From: Pleurotus djamor
Lineage: Eukaryota > Basidiomycota > Agaricomycetes > Agaricales > Pleurotaceae
Assembly (NCBI GenBank): GCA_029747585.1
Contig: JAPEVF010000077.1
Coordinates: 56,952 to 120,951 of the forward strand
DNA: 64,000 nt
Direction of reading: 5' to 3'
The stretch's first letter is position 1. Each line of letters begins with the position of its first letter. Below, one piece after another: positions 55,333 through 64,000 of the stretch. The notes under the pieces are model-generated. The model made no database searches. It was not told the DNA's origin and saw only the letters and a program-made list of their open reading frames with translations. Made by a program: the position numbers and the translations under genes.

Positions 55333-57121
55333 ATGGCTGACAAGACTCGAGGAAAGCGGTAAGACTCCAGTCGTATATTCACAGTTTCAGAGCTAAGGAT
55401 CTTTTCAATGCAGCCGCGCAGCAAAAGGTGCTGATCCAGATCACGAAGATCAGATCATGGCATCACCCACAAAGAAGGTCAAGCTCCAAGTCATAGAGGA
55501 CAGTCCAGAAAAACCAAAGTGAGTTTTCTATCCGATGAACGTAATGTTCAACAACTCACCATCTTTGTAAACAGAAACCGTCGTGATGAGTCTCCACTCA
55601 CCGATGCAGACGATAGTTCAAGCAACACCGCCGCAAATACGGAGGAAGAGTCCTCGACTGAAAAGGGCATTGCCAACGATACGATCATCAAGGCACTGAA
55701 GACAGAGGCGACGAAAGCGATCAAGGAAGTTGAAGCTACAGACAAGAAGTGAGTTTTTCCGGTCTCAGGGTCGACTTCGACTAACCAAGAAGTACAAGGG
55801 AGACAGGTGCGCGCATGGCGCCAATTGAGGACAAGTCACCCGAGAACCCATTCAATGACGCCACCCCCAACAAGCAAGCCAAGGAAGGGAAGGAAAGCGA
55901 GAATAAGATTAAGTGAGCAAACTCCGTCACAAATAGAAAGTGAAACTTACGCCTTCATCGTACTAGGTCACCATTTAAGAAAGGCATGACTTTCGGCGAT
56001 CATTTCAAGAAGTCTGCCTCAGGCACTGTTGGAAAGGCGTCACCGTAAGTCTACATACCAAGTACATCAGAAAAGCATACTGAAGCGCTCAAATAGGATT
56101 GTTACACTCCCCGAGACGTGTGAAGTGACTCGAGAGGAATTGCAAGATGAGTTGCTCAAAGAGTCATATGAGGGCTTGGTCCCGTTGAGGTACGTCACCT
56201 TTTAAACGAAAACAGGACCACGGGGAACTGAAGCACGACGAACAGGGCAGGACAACTGGAGTCATGGGGTCAGAAGGCAAACGTGGGCCTGATGAGGTTC
56301 TCTGATTGGGGTGACTGGTGTGTGGGACTGAGTGTTGAGTAGGTCTCAAGACCAAAAGTTGATTCAACGACTCACCTTATAAATAGTCATGCCTATGAGG
56401 CGGTCACGTTCCAGAAGGCCGGACGATATATCAATCCAGCTCGAGTTGATCCAAGAGACCTCGTCACGGTGCATCTCCAAGGACAGGACTTTTTACACCT
56501 CGCGTCGGACGCCACGCTCGCGATTTGCCTCACCCCCATCCGAGTTACGATGTCGTACCTCACAGAACCTGAGTTTGCGAATGGTAAGGAGAAGAAGTAT
56601 GTGACAGGGATCATGCATTCACAGGAGTACGAACGTGCCTGCGGTGTATACACGATGATGTTTCGTGTGAGCCCTTTGGCGGCACAGCTGAACGGCGACG
56701 AGCTATCCTTCACAACAAGGATTGCGAATGCTCCGGGTTCAGGGGGGCACCACAAAGGCTACCAAAGCCCGGCGACTGTTCGAGTTAGCAGTGCGTCGAA
56801 CGCGGGTTTTTTCCGACCAGTTCTAAACCCAAGAGACGAAGGTGCGTGACTCACATATCTGGGACTAGTCTCACGCGCTGAAGGCTCCATTAACAGTTAT
56901 CGTGTACGACGCGCGTTCCTCTGAGGACTTCGGTCTTCAGAGTGCAGAGCAGATCAATAGCTTGAAGGATAAGTTACCTAGGTTTGACGGTGACATCCCC
57001 TCGGGCTCGTTTGCGCTGGTTGCGCACACCGCAAGCAAGTGGTGGTATGTTAAGAACAAAAAANTGGGCTATGAACTTGAATGTTCTCTGGGTTGTAGTA
57101 TTAGGTACACCGAACGAGTAA
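55333..57121 (+). CDS. Uncharacterised protein, paralogue of the next gene
   Basis: This is a gene with about eight small exons. ATG 55333 opens MADKTRGKR, followed by a disordered Lys/Glu/Ser-rich N-terminus (SPTKKVKLQVIEDSPEKPK, NPFNDATPNKQAKEGKE) that resembles nuclear linker sequence. The folded part starts IVTLPETCEVTREELQDELL, then VTFQKAGRYINPARVDPRDL and MHSQEYERACGVYTMMFRV. The C-terminus carries LPRFDGDIPSGSFALVAHTA. Dropping the N at 57064, after six A residues, continues it as WAMNLNVLWVVVLG and a stop at 57119-57121. This matches VTFNLMWAVVIGG of the neighbouring gene. The family is unknown to me. The start is shared with the minus-strand gene across a gap of about 310 bp. Confidence 0.6.
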
Positions 57122-57373
57122 AGAGTACGAGAGACAGCTAGAAAGTGGATAGTAGCGGTGTAGAATTGATGGACAAGAACAGAGAAAAGTGGCAGCGAAA
57201 CCTTCTTGAATCGTAAGAGACATTCGAGTGGGACCCGGGTCATAACACGTGAGAGACAGAGTGTTGACGGAGGGGAAACAAGGGGCGGGGCAACGGGCAA
57301 AGGGCAGAGGTGGCTTGAAAATTTCTTGTCTTGAAGTTGAACCACCGTCATCCAAACGCCCACAACAGCAAGC

Positions 57374-58733
57374 ATGTCCTCAAGTGACCTTCAAAAACTC
57401 AAGGACGAGAGACTGACGACGAGGAAGCTCCCCGAAATTGAGAGTCCCAAGGCNGCGCGCGAGTTATGGAAAGCATGGCAGGGCAAAGTTGACGAAGCGA
57501 CGGTCTGCATGTCAGAAGAAGATATGCAGGCGGTGAGACTCTGGTTGGGATTGCATCCCACCAAGGATAGAACGGAGCTCTTCGAAAGGTAAGCTTCAAC
57601 TTCTGAAGGGAACATGAAAGTAACTAACGAGCAAAAATTTTCAAGCGTTCGCATGAACACGGCGAATGCACTTCACCTGGAACAATGCGAGGTTAACGTC
57701 GGAGGCAAACAAGACGAAGAATTGAAGAACACTTACGAAGGGCTGCCAAAGTTAAAGTAAGTAGCATCTTAACCGCGGAGAAAGTTTGGTGCGTTGACGG
57801 ACCTGTCTCGTCGGGCAACACAGAGCCGCATATTTCACGCAGGATAAGCCGGTGCCTCTGAAGCATCACAAGTTTTCGGAATGGGCAGCAAAACTAACAT
57901 TCCATCAGTATCTGTAAGTCAACGCAATATTCCCAAAAAACAAACCGCTCACATTGGGAACAGAGTAGCAAAGGCGGTCGTGACCTTTGAACAGAGAGAG
58001 CGTCTCGCAAATCTCTCGCGAGCAAACCCTTGTAACATCATTGCCACGGCTTACGGAACGGGAAATTCACACTTCCTCGCCGAGGCAACGACCGGAAAGT
58101 TCTTGAAGTGTATCTCCGGAATCAAAATTACCGAAAGCGACATATTGGGAAAAGACGAAGGTGCCGGTTATCGCTTCATCCAAGGAAAAGCCGTGGTACA
58201 AGAGTATGAGAGAATGGTGGCAACGATAGGGATGGTGATGGGGCAGGAGGTCATGGACGCGTGGAACGTGATGTATGGGGACGAGATACGATTCAAGGTG
58301 CATACAGCTCCAGGTGCGTCAAATACTATGATCTCTGTTCTCACAAAGACTAATCGTATTATATAGTACCCGACGACGGTGACAGTGTATATGGGGACGA
58401 CGGGGAGCACTGGACCACAGGAAAGGATGAAGCAGGTACGCGATCTCCAGGTTGGGATAGGAAACCAAGACGTTGACAGAGTACACCGCAGTGAAAGTAT
58501 ATGATGGCCGACATGACAAGAAGTTGATTGTCGCGGAGGACCGTATCTTCAAATTACCACGGTTTCAGCAAGACGAATTAGAGAGGGGCTCATTTGCGTG
58601 CGTGTGCTATACCGTGACCACGAGAAAAAGCATCGACCCACCGGTCGGGAGGATCGCAGTCACCTTCAACTTGATGTGGGCCGTGGTGATCGGAGGAGAG
58701 AAGGACAGCAAAGACTCCGATGACGAGTACTAG
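57374..58733 (+). CDS. Uncharacterised protein, paralogue of the previous gene
   Basis: ATG 57374 opens MSSSDLQKLKDERLTTRKLP. Introns join AVRLWLGLHPTKDRTELFE to VRMNTANALHLEQCEV, then AAYFTQDKPVPLKHHKFSE. The large exon has VAKAVVTFEQRERLANLSRA and VVQEYERMVATIGMVMGQEV. The last exons carry VKVYDGRHDKKLIVAEDRIF and LPRFQQDELERGSFACVCYT and end in VTFNLMWAVVIGG plus an acidic tail at TAG 58731-58733. The end parallels the preceding gene (VYD.R, LPRF, GSFA, NL.W.VV), so the two are tandem paralogues with different N-termini. The N at 57453 is a true unknown base (GCN, Ala). No function can be assigned. Confidence 0.6.
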
Positions 58734-59149
58734 TACATAGATACACCACACGACATAAACATAAGTAGAGCGAGTCGATAGTCAATGTAAAAAAGCACAG
58801 CAGTGCCAATTAAAGTATGAACACAGAAAGAGAATGAGGGTCACGAAGTATACACAGGAGGGAAACGTAGGGGTAAGAGAGGAGAGGGAGAACTGTGAAC
58901 GGGATCTGGAAGCATCGAGACCTAGCCTAGACCGCATCGTGGGAAAAAGGACGATGCGTGACTTTTGCAAAACGAACAAATAAAGCGTAAACAAAGGCCA
59001 TCCAATCAGCAGCGGGCGCTAGAGGCAATTGGCCAATCGGAGGGCTTACCGAGCTATCCCACGAAAATGCAAACGCCAAGAGAAACTTCGTTTCCTATCA
59101 ACGAGCCTTCGTTGCACTCAGGACTCGTAACCACCACCCTCAGGACCAA
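58734..59149. other. Intergenic region
   Basis: This holds the 3' end of the previous gene and the promoter of the first F-box-like gene. No coding feature was seen. Confidence 0.4.
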
Positions 59150-60288
59150 ATGGCTGAAGGTCATATCTCAAGAGTCCCGGTTGAGGTTCTGGGACTGATT
59201 GCGGACTTCGTGCCAAGCCGGAGCGACCTCATCTCCCTCCTTTGCGTATCAAAGCGGTTTCATGCCTCAGTAGAACCGACTTATCTTCGGAGTATCGAAA
59301 TTCAGATCGTCAAGCGAAGGTCGTACTCGTTGACATCATTTTATGAGTTCATCGCATCGCCAAGCGATGGCAAACGACGCAGCAGGAATGTCAAGTCATT
59401 TTCTGTTATTTTCTTGGATCAACCTACATCTCGAAACCTATCCATCATTGACAAGGTTGTTCCAACGTTGACCTGTCTCTCTTCCCTTGACATCGATCTC
59501 TCGTACTATGCAAGGACAATGACCTTGCAGTTCCTCCTGAAGCCAAGCCCACACCTTTCCTTGAAACGATTCAAATACTACCAACGCTCATCGGATCCTA
59601 TCGGCCTCGATGTGTTCTTGAACTCCCAGAAACTTTCGATCACGCATGTGGAACTATGGACCCTTGACATGAAGCAAGGGCACCCTCATATTCCCAACTT
59701 GGTTTCCCTTTCCGTGAACCCTGAAGCTCTTTTCCATACTCTGGCACGCAACTCGTCCGTTTCTCATCTCCAGACTATGTTTGATGGCATCGAAGGCAAC
59801 CTCACGAAGCTGCCAGCCTTGGACAACCTCGTCACTCTATCCTGTTCTGTAAGAAACGACTCTTCCCTATGTCATCTTATGTCGCGCGCCAAAAATCTGA
59901 AATACCTACAAATTACGGTGAGTAGCCTACTTTCCCATCCGCACAATTGCTCGTCCTGATGAATCAATGATAGCAGGTTCTATATTTGGACGCTCTGTTA
60001 GACAGCATCCAAAATGCGAGCATCACCCATGCTCGCTTCTTAATAGATTCAAAGGAACAGCGCACATCTATCTTACAGACAGTCAACTCGGATCTAATTC
60101 CGAAGTCGCTACGATGTGTAGAAGTCCAAGAGCCTCCACCTTACGATCGCCCGCGGCAGCCTCATAGTACTCGAGCGTTGCGTATGTACCGCGGGCAAAA
60201 TTCACCCATCACTGTCCAGTGGTTGCGCCCATTCGAAGATATATGGTTTAGCAGCGATTGGGAGGGTGATGTCTGTGTCATTGATTGA
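59150..60288 (+). CDS. F-box-like protein, copy 1
   Basis: ATG 59150 opens MAEGHISRVPVEVLGLIADF, followed by VPSRSDLISLLCVSKRFHAS, an F-box-like domain at residues 9-50. F-box proteins recruit substrates to SCF ubiquitin ligases through Skp1. The remaining part is a leucine-rich series of strands and helices typical of the large F-box-like families of mushrooms. One intron (59918-59973, GTGAGT to TGATAG) joins LKYLQIT to QVLYLDALLDSIQNASITHA. The C-terminal SITVQW-like region, with LRPFEDIWFSSDWEGDV, is shared with copy 2. TGA is at 60286-60288. The substrate is unknown. Intact copy of about 360 residues. Confidence 0.75.
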
Positions 60289-60755
60289 CACTTCTGCAAG
60301 CTAGTCTGGGAGCTTACTGTTGCCCAAGCCGACTGCCCTCTCAACACGAGCACTAGAACCACACCCAATCCCGCATTAATTTCGCGCAGAGTCCCATCCC
60401 AAGGTGGTGACCATACATCCCCTGGTCGTGTATTTGGTCCGAGAAACCCTGTCTACCTTGTCTCCCCCTTCCACACCCACACGCGCCAGGCTATACTGAC
60501 GCCAATTCAGCCGACGGTTCCGAATGGTCAATAGTGATTCCTGCTGATTTTACACTGGTAAACCTGTATATGTACCATCCGATTTGATCTTCATGGATCA
60601 ATCATGGATACTTCTCGAATTTTTGACTTTTGGCGGCGCAATTTCGCTTGGACAGGGGTAAGGGTACTCTTGTCACGTGAATCAAGCGTTCTTTCTCCAA
60701 TCCTCCTCTTTCCCAATCGCCCATCTCAAACGCGCACTGTAAGAAGACCTGTAAA
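60289..60755. other. Spacer between tandem F-box-like genes
   Basis: This should contain the terminator of copy 1 and the promoter of copy 2. No gene was seen. Confidence 0.4.
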
Positions 60756-61904
60756 ATGGACGAAGCTCTTGTCGTTTCGAAAGTTCCTGTCGAGATTATA
60801 GGAATGATTGCAGAGTTTGCACCGGACCGGAGCGACCTCATCTCTCTCCTTCGCGTTTCCAAGAAATTCCACAGCTTGGTCGAGCCAATTTTCCTCCAGA
60901 TCATTGAATTAGAAGTTGTCAACCGAAGGCATCCTTCATTGATTCCGTTCTACGAGTTCATCACTTCTGCGAGTCATGGTCAACGCCGCAGCAGGAGTGT
61001 CAAGTCATTCTCAATTGTCTTCCTGAATCCAGCAGAAGAAGCCGCACCTCAAGACCTGAATATCATTGACGAAGTTGTCCCGAAGTTCAAATCTCTCCGT
61101 TCTTTGCAAATTGGCCTCTCTGCATATACGGGCGCGATGCCGCTGCGGTTACTTCGCAACCCCAGTCCATGGTTTTCCTTGCAGCGTTTCAGTTACAACC
61201 AGCGTTCATTGAATCATATCAACCTCGATATATTCTTGAACACCCAGAACTCCTCGATCACCCATGTCGAATCGTGGACGCGGGGAATGAGTCTTCCTCA
61301 CATACCCAACCTGGTTTCCCTATCCATAGACCCTCAGGCACTTCGCCAAGTTGCGGCCCGAAATGCCTCTATTTCTCATCTGTGGACCATGCTTAGCGGC
61401 ATGGAAGGTGACCTCTCGACGCTCCCAGCTCTCGACAACCTTGTGACTTTATCGTGTTCTGTATTCTCTGTGCCTTCCCTACGTCACCTTATGGCCCATG
61501 CCAAAAACCTGAAGCACTTGCAAATCACGGTGAGTTTCTTCCGTCCAGTCTCTTCACTACGTCCACATACTAAGGCTGATTTATCACAGCAAGTTCGAAA
61601 CTTAGAACTGCTTTTAGACGGCATTCGGGATGCACATATCACACATGCACGATTCTTGCTGGACTCCGTTGAAAAGGGCACGTATGTTCTTCAGAAACTC
61701 AACTCGGACTTTTTCCGCAAGTCCCTGCGGTGTATAGAAGTTCAAGGCTCCCCTCCGCGCGGGCGAAGACGGCGCCCCCATAGCACTCGAGCCTCGCGTA
61801 TGTACCGCGGACAGAGCTTGCCTGTTACTGTCCAGTGGCTGCGCCCGATTGAAGACATATGGTTTAGTAGTGACTGGGAGAATGACGTCCGCGTTATTGA
61901 TTGA
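60756..61904 (+). CDS. F-box-like protein, copy 2
   Basis: ATG 60756 opens MDEALVVSKVPVEIIGMIAE with FAPDRSDLISLLRVSKKFHS, the same F-box-like start as copy 1. The two proteins match from end to end, with shared blocks such as LPALDNLVTLSCSV, SLRCIEVQ and WLRPIEDIWFSSDWENDV. The intron position is conserved, but here the intron is exactly 60 nt (GTGAGTTTC to TTATCACAG, about 61530-61589) and has no in-frame stop. An unspliced mRNA would therefore add 20 residues to give 382 rather than 362. By analogy with copy 1 I infer that it is spliced. This is a recent tandem duplication with divergence throughout. Confidence 0.75.
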   Translation: MDEALVVSKVPVEIIGMIAEFAPDRSDLISLLRVSKKFHSLVEPIFLQIIELEVVNRRHPSLIPFYEFITSASHGQRRSRSVKSFSIVFLNPAEEAAPQDLNIIDEVVPKFKSLRSLQIGLSAYTGAMPLRLLRNPSPWFSLQRFSYNQRSLNHINLDIFLNTQNSSITHVESWTRGMSLPHIPNLVSLSIDPQALRQVAARNASISHLWTMLSGMEGDLSTLPALDNLVTLSCSVFSVPSLRHLMAHAKNLKHLQITVSFFRPVSSLRPHTKADLSQQVRNLELLLDGIRDAHITHARFLLDSVEKGTYVLQKLNSDFFRKSLRCIEVQGSPPRGRRRRPHSTRASRMYRGQSLPVTVQWLRPIEDIWFSSDWENDVRVID

Positions 61905-63109
61905 CACTCTAAACGCGGTCATCGAATTGGAACGTTCTGCGACGTCCTCTGCCCGGAAAGCGCGTGGACGAACTAGAGAGTCATAGGTAGCGCATTTCTG
62001 TCAATTCCGAGTCATGAAGAGTACTCACTACTCAATATACAAACGTCCGTCCGCCACACATACGCTTTCTTTCACTTTCCATTTCCCAGCCCAATATCCA
62101 TAGTCATCGGAAGAACTCAACTTCGGTTGCTTCTGATAGTTCTCTCTCTCTCTCTCTCAGCGAAACAGTTTGTCTTTCCTCTTCACCAAGCCAAATCGTC
62201 TCACGGGCTTCCCTATGACAGACATCTCACCTCAGTCATTGCGCACAATTCGCCTGCTACTAAAGCGAAGTCTGGATTCGTCGATAGTAATCATCCTGGG
62301 AATTGCCGTTCCTCACTGGTTGAACCATACTCTTCGTGAGGGCCGATCAGAGAGCAATACCTTGCTAAGCAGCAGCTTCCCGACCGCCTACTTTTCATCA
62401 AGGTCTCAATTGCTCGGCTTGAAGCAAACGCGTGGGCATTCCCTATCGTCCCAGCAGCCAGAGAAGTCACTCTAACTCCCCTCCTAAGAACCCACCGAAT
62501 ACTGGATTCATGTTCCCAAGCGATGGCATCTCCGAAAAATGGTTAGACTCTGAATTTTCGACACTTCCTACTCGTTTTCGGACTTCCCAAGTACATTTTG
62601 TCTGTCAATCTGACGGACCTAGCACCGTCAGGCGTCCTTCTCTTCCGCTGGATCTGAACACATCACAGTTAGTTCTCACTCACGTGCTTCCGAATTGCCA
62701 CTTGGAAGGGTGCCCTTCAACTTAGGGTTGGCTATAATGCCAACCTCGTCGCAGCCAATGAACTCAACTTAGTGGATCTGGAAGAAGTTCATGTTGATGG
62801 GATTAGATCTTGATATTAGCGATTACTGAGGTTTCGACCGCGTTCCATAATAGACTAGACGGCGCAGCGCGCCGAAGAAACACCTTGCTTTCGGCAGGTA
62901 CACGCTACTTCATCGAAGATATAAAATTGAAAGCTTGACCTGATATCTGTCTTGCAGCGCACCTCGCCGCCCAACCTTCGGTTGGTCGGGCTCGGTGCGG
63001 GGTTGAAGGAAAACCACGCAAGGCGAGTTGAAGGCGAGTGCGAGTGGCTTGGCATTTTGCACAATAGCCTTTTTTGGAATCGGGACCATTAGCGCGCGTT
63101 TATCAGGGG
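61905..63109. other. No supported gene
   Basis: Short plus-strand frames at 62215-62475 (MTDISPQSLRTIRLLLKRSL) and in a second frame to about 62545 (LPDRLLFIKVSIARLEANAW) look partly protein-like. They could be exons of an unknown or decayed gene, but no splice scheme connects them convincingly. Confidence 0.35.
62141..62158. repeat. (TC)9 microsatellite
   Basis: Nine uninterrupted TC dinucleotides precede an AG, so the tract could also serve as the pyrimidine tract of a 3' splice site. Confidence 0.8.
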
Positions 63110-63402
63110 CTACACGCCCATAAAAGGGAATGATATCCTTAAAAGGCGATTTATGAGCAAGGTAAGACCTTGCAAAGCAAGGTGATGTCCCGTGTGCGTG
63201 TCCAAAGTCCTATTCACTGTCCAGGTGATGGTCGTGCAAGACAATTGTAGGTAAACAAGGGAAGCGAAAATGAGGATGAGGATGACGCAGATCGCAAGCA
63301 AGTCCATTGGAAATATCGACACCAACGCAATTCCGTAAATCTAATCCACAATGCGAAAATATTTCTAACGTACTTGGACACTAACTGAAATTCGGACACC
63401 AT
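63110..63402 (-). CDS. Possible membrane-protein exons
   Basis: ATG 63402 gives MVSEFQLVSK. A GTACGT-GATTAG intron joins this to IYGIALVSIFPMDLLAICVI and LILIFASLVYLQLSC, a long hydrophobic helix. Downstream exons are not resolved and no family is recognised. It may be a small or partial membrane protein, or chance. Confidence 0.3.
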
Positions 63403-64000
63403 ATGATGACGGGTAGAAATCGGTGGAATGACGATGGACGAATGGATAGAGATGAAATATGACGTCGCTACCTCAAGGCCTCAACCTAAATCCCAGTTAA
63501 GACCGTATTCATGGCAAATAGAGTTCCCCGAAGGTTGTTCGTTAGATGCCGTTGCTTTGTCCCGGTCTCCTTCTAGGGATTACGAATACGGCGACGTAAG
63601 TAGGAACGCGGGTGGATGAAGACGAACGCGTGGGGATCGCATGCTCAGGAATAGGTACGCATGCAGGTTGTTGCAGATTAGCACCCGGAGGAAGGGGTTC
63701 CACGCAAAGGTCCGATAGAGCCGCTTTAACATTCATCGAAAGTTGATACAATCCATCGAAACGTCATGATAGATTAATGAGGAGCCATACGTATTGGTGA
63801 GCGTTATCAGGTGTGGATGGTGAGAAGTAATGTATAGGAATGAAACCGAGTGTAGGCCAACAAGTTAGTGTGATTCCGGTCCGTTGATCTAGGGTGTGCG
63901 TATAATGTGGGAGGAAAAAATGCTGCGTGTTGTAGGGAGATACAGTGAGGCGATATATATTGTCCATGATCCGAGGAAGTGAGAAGGGTGGTGATGCTGG
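63403..64000. other. No supported gene at the window end
   Basis: Open frames on both strands, for example minus 63542-63733 starting MNVKAALSDLCVEPLPPG, lack motifs or splice context. Nothing can be claimed. Confidence 0.35.

Noticed and set aside
1..64000. tRNA, rRNA and CRISPR elements
   Set aside because: I looked for T-loop GGTTCRANTC contexts, rRNA cores and regular short repeats. The one GGTTCGAATC near 27505 lies inside the FAD monooxygenase exon with no cloverleaf, and no CRISPR-like spacing exists.

Overview
The window is nuclear DNA of a filamentous basidiomycete, most likely a mushroom-forming agaricomycete. The genes are dense and broken by many short introns (about 48-70 nt, GTRNGT donors). 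Lineage markers are a fungal polyketide synthase, a DUF6534-like membrane protein, tandem F-box-like proteins, a MYND-finger protein, a Helitron and a TET/JBP-like dioxygenase. N symbols cluster in the first kilobase and near 8.13 kb. Several others sit directly beside homopolymer runs, and in three genes dropping such an N restores the conserved reading frame.

From 1 to 11 kb the genes are mostly housekeeping: a multi-pass membrane protein (5' partial), complex I subunit NDUFA2 (minus), an RGS/RAX1-like membrane protein (plus), a two-HMG-box protein with a mitochondrial-type leader (minus), Mediator subunit MED8 (plus), fructose-1,6-bisphosphatase (minus), a truncated GAR transformylase (ADE8) fragment (minus) and a MYND zinc-finger protein (minus) with a decayed paralogous fragment upstream. 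NDUFA2/RAX1-like and HMG/MED8 are divergent pairs that share short promoters.

From 11.7 to 16.9 kb there is no intact gene. The stretch is an array of degenerate repeat units, and some of them recur at 49.8-50.3 kb. The array abuts a polyketide synthase (17.0-24.4 kb) that starts inside its ketosynthase domain. The remaining domains are AT-DH-KR-ACP-thioester reductase, and their catalytic motifs are intact. A DUF6534-like membrane protein and a phenol-hydroxylase-type FAD monooxygenase follow and could form a small metabolite cluster with it. Then come the very long translational activator GCN1 (29.7-38.8 kb) and a single-pass membrane protein.

From 40.9 to 48.2 kb an uninterrupted 2,437-codon minus-strand ORF encodes a Helitron RepHel transposase with HUH and Y2 motifs, a Pif1-type helicase and a C-terminal USP-like cysteine peptidase module. 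From 48 to 58.7 kb lies an accessory island: dispersed repeats, a TET/JBP-like 2-oxoglutarate/Fe(II) dioxygenase, and three uncharacterised genes, two of them clearly related. Two tandem F-box-like paralogues (59.1-61.9 kb) follow. The last 2 kb hold only weak coding evidence.
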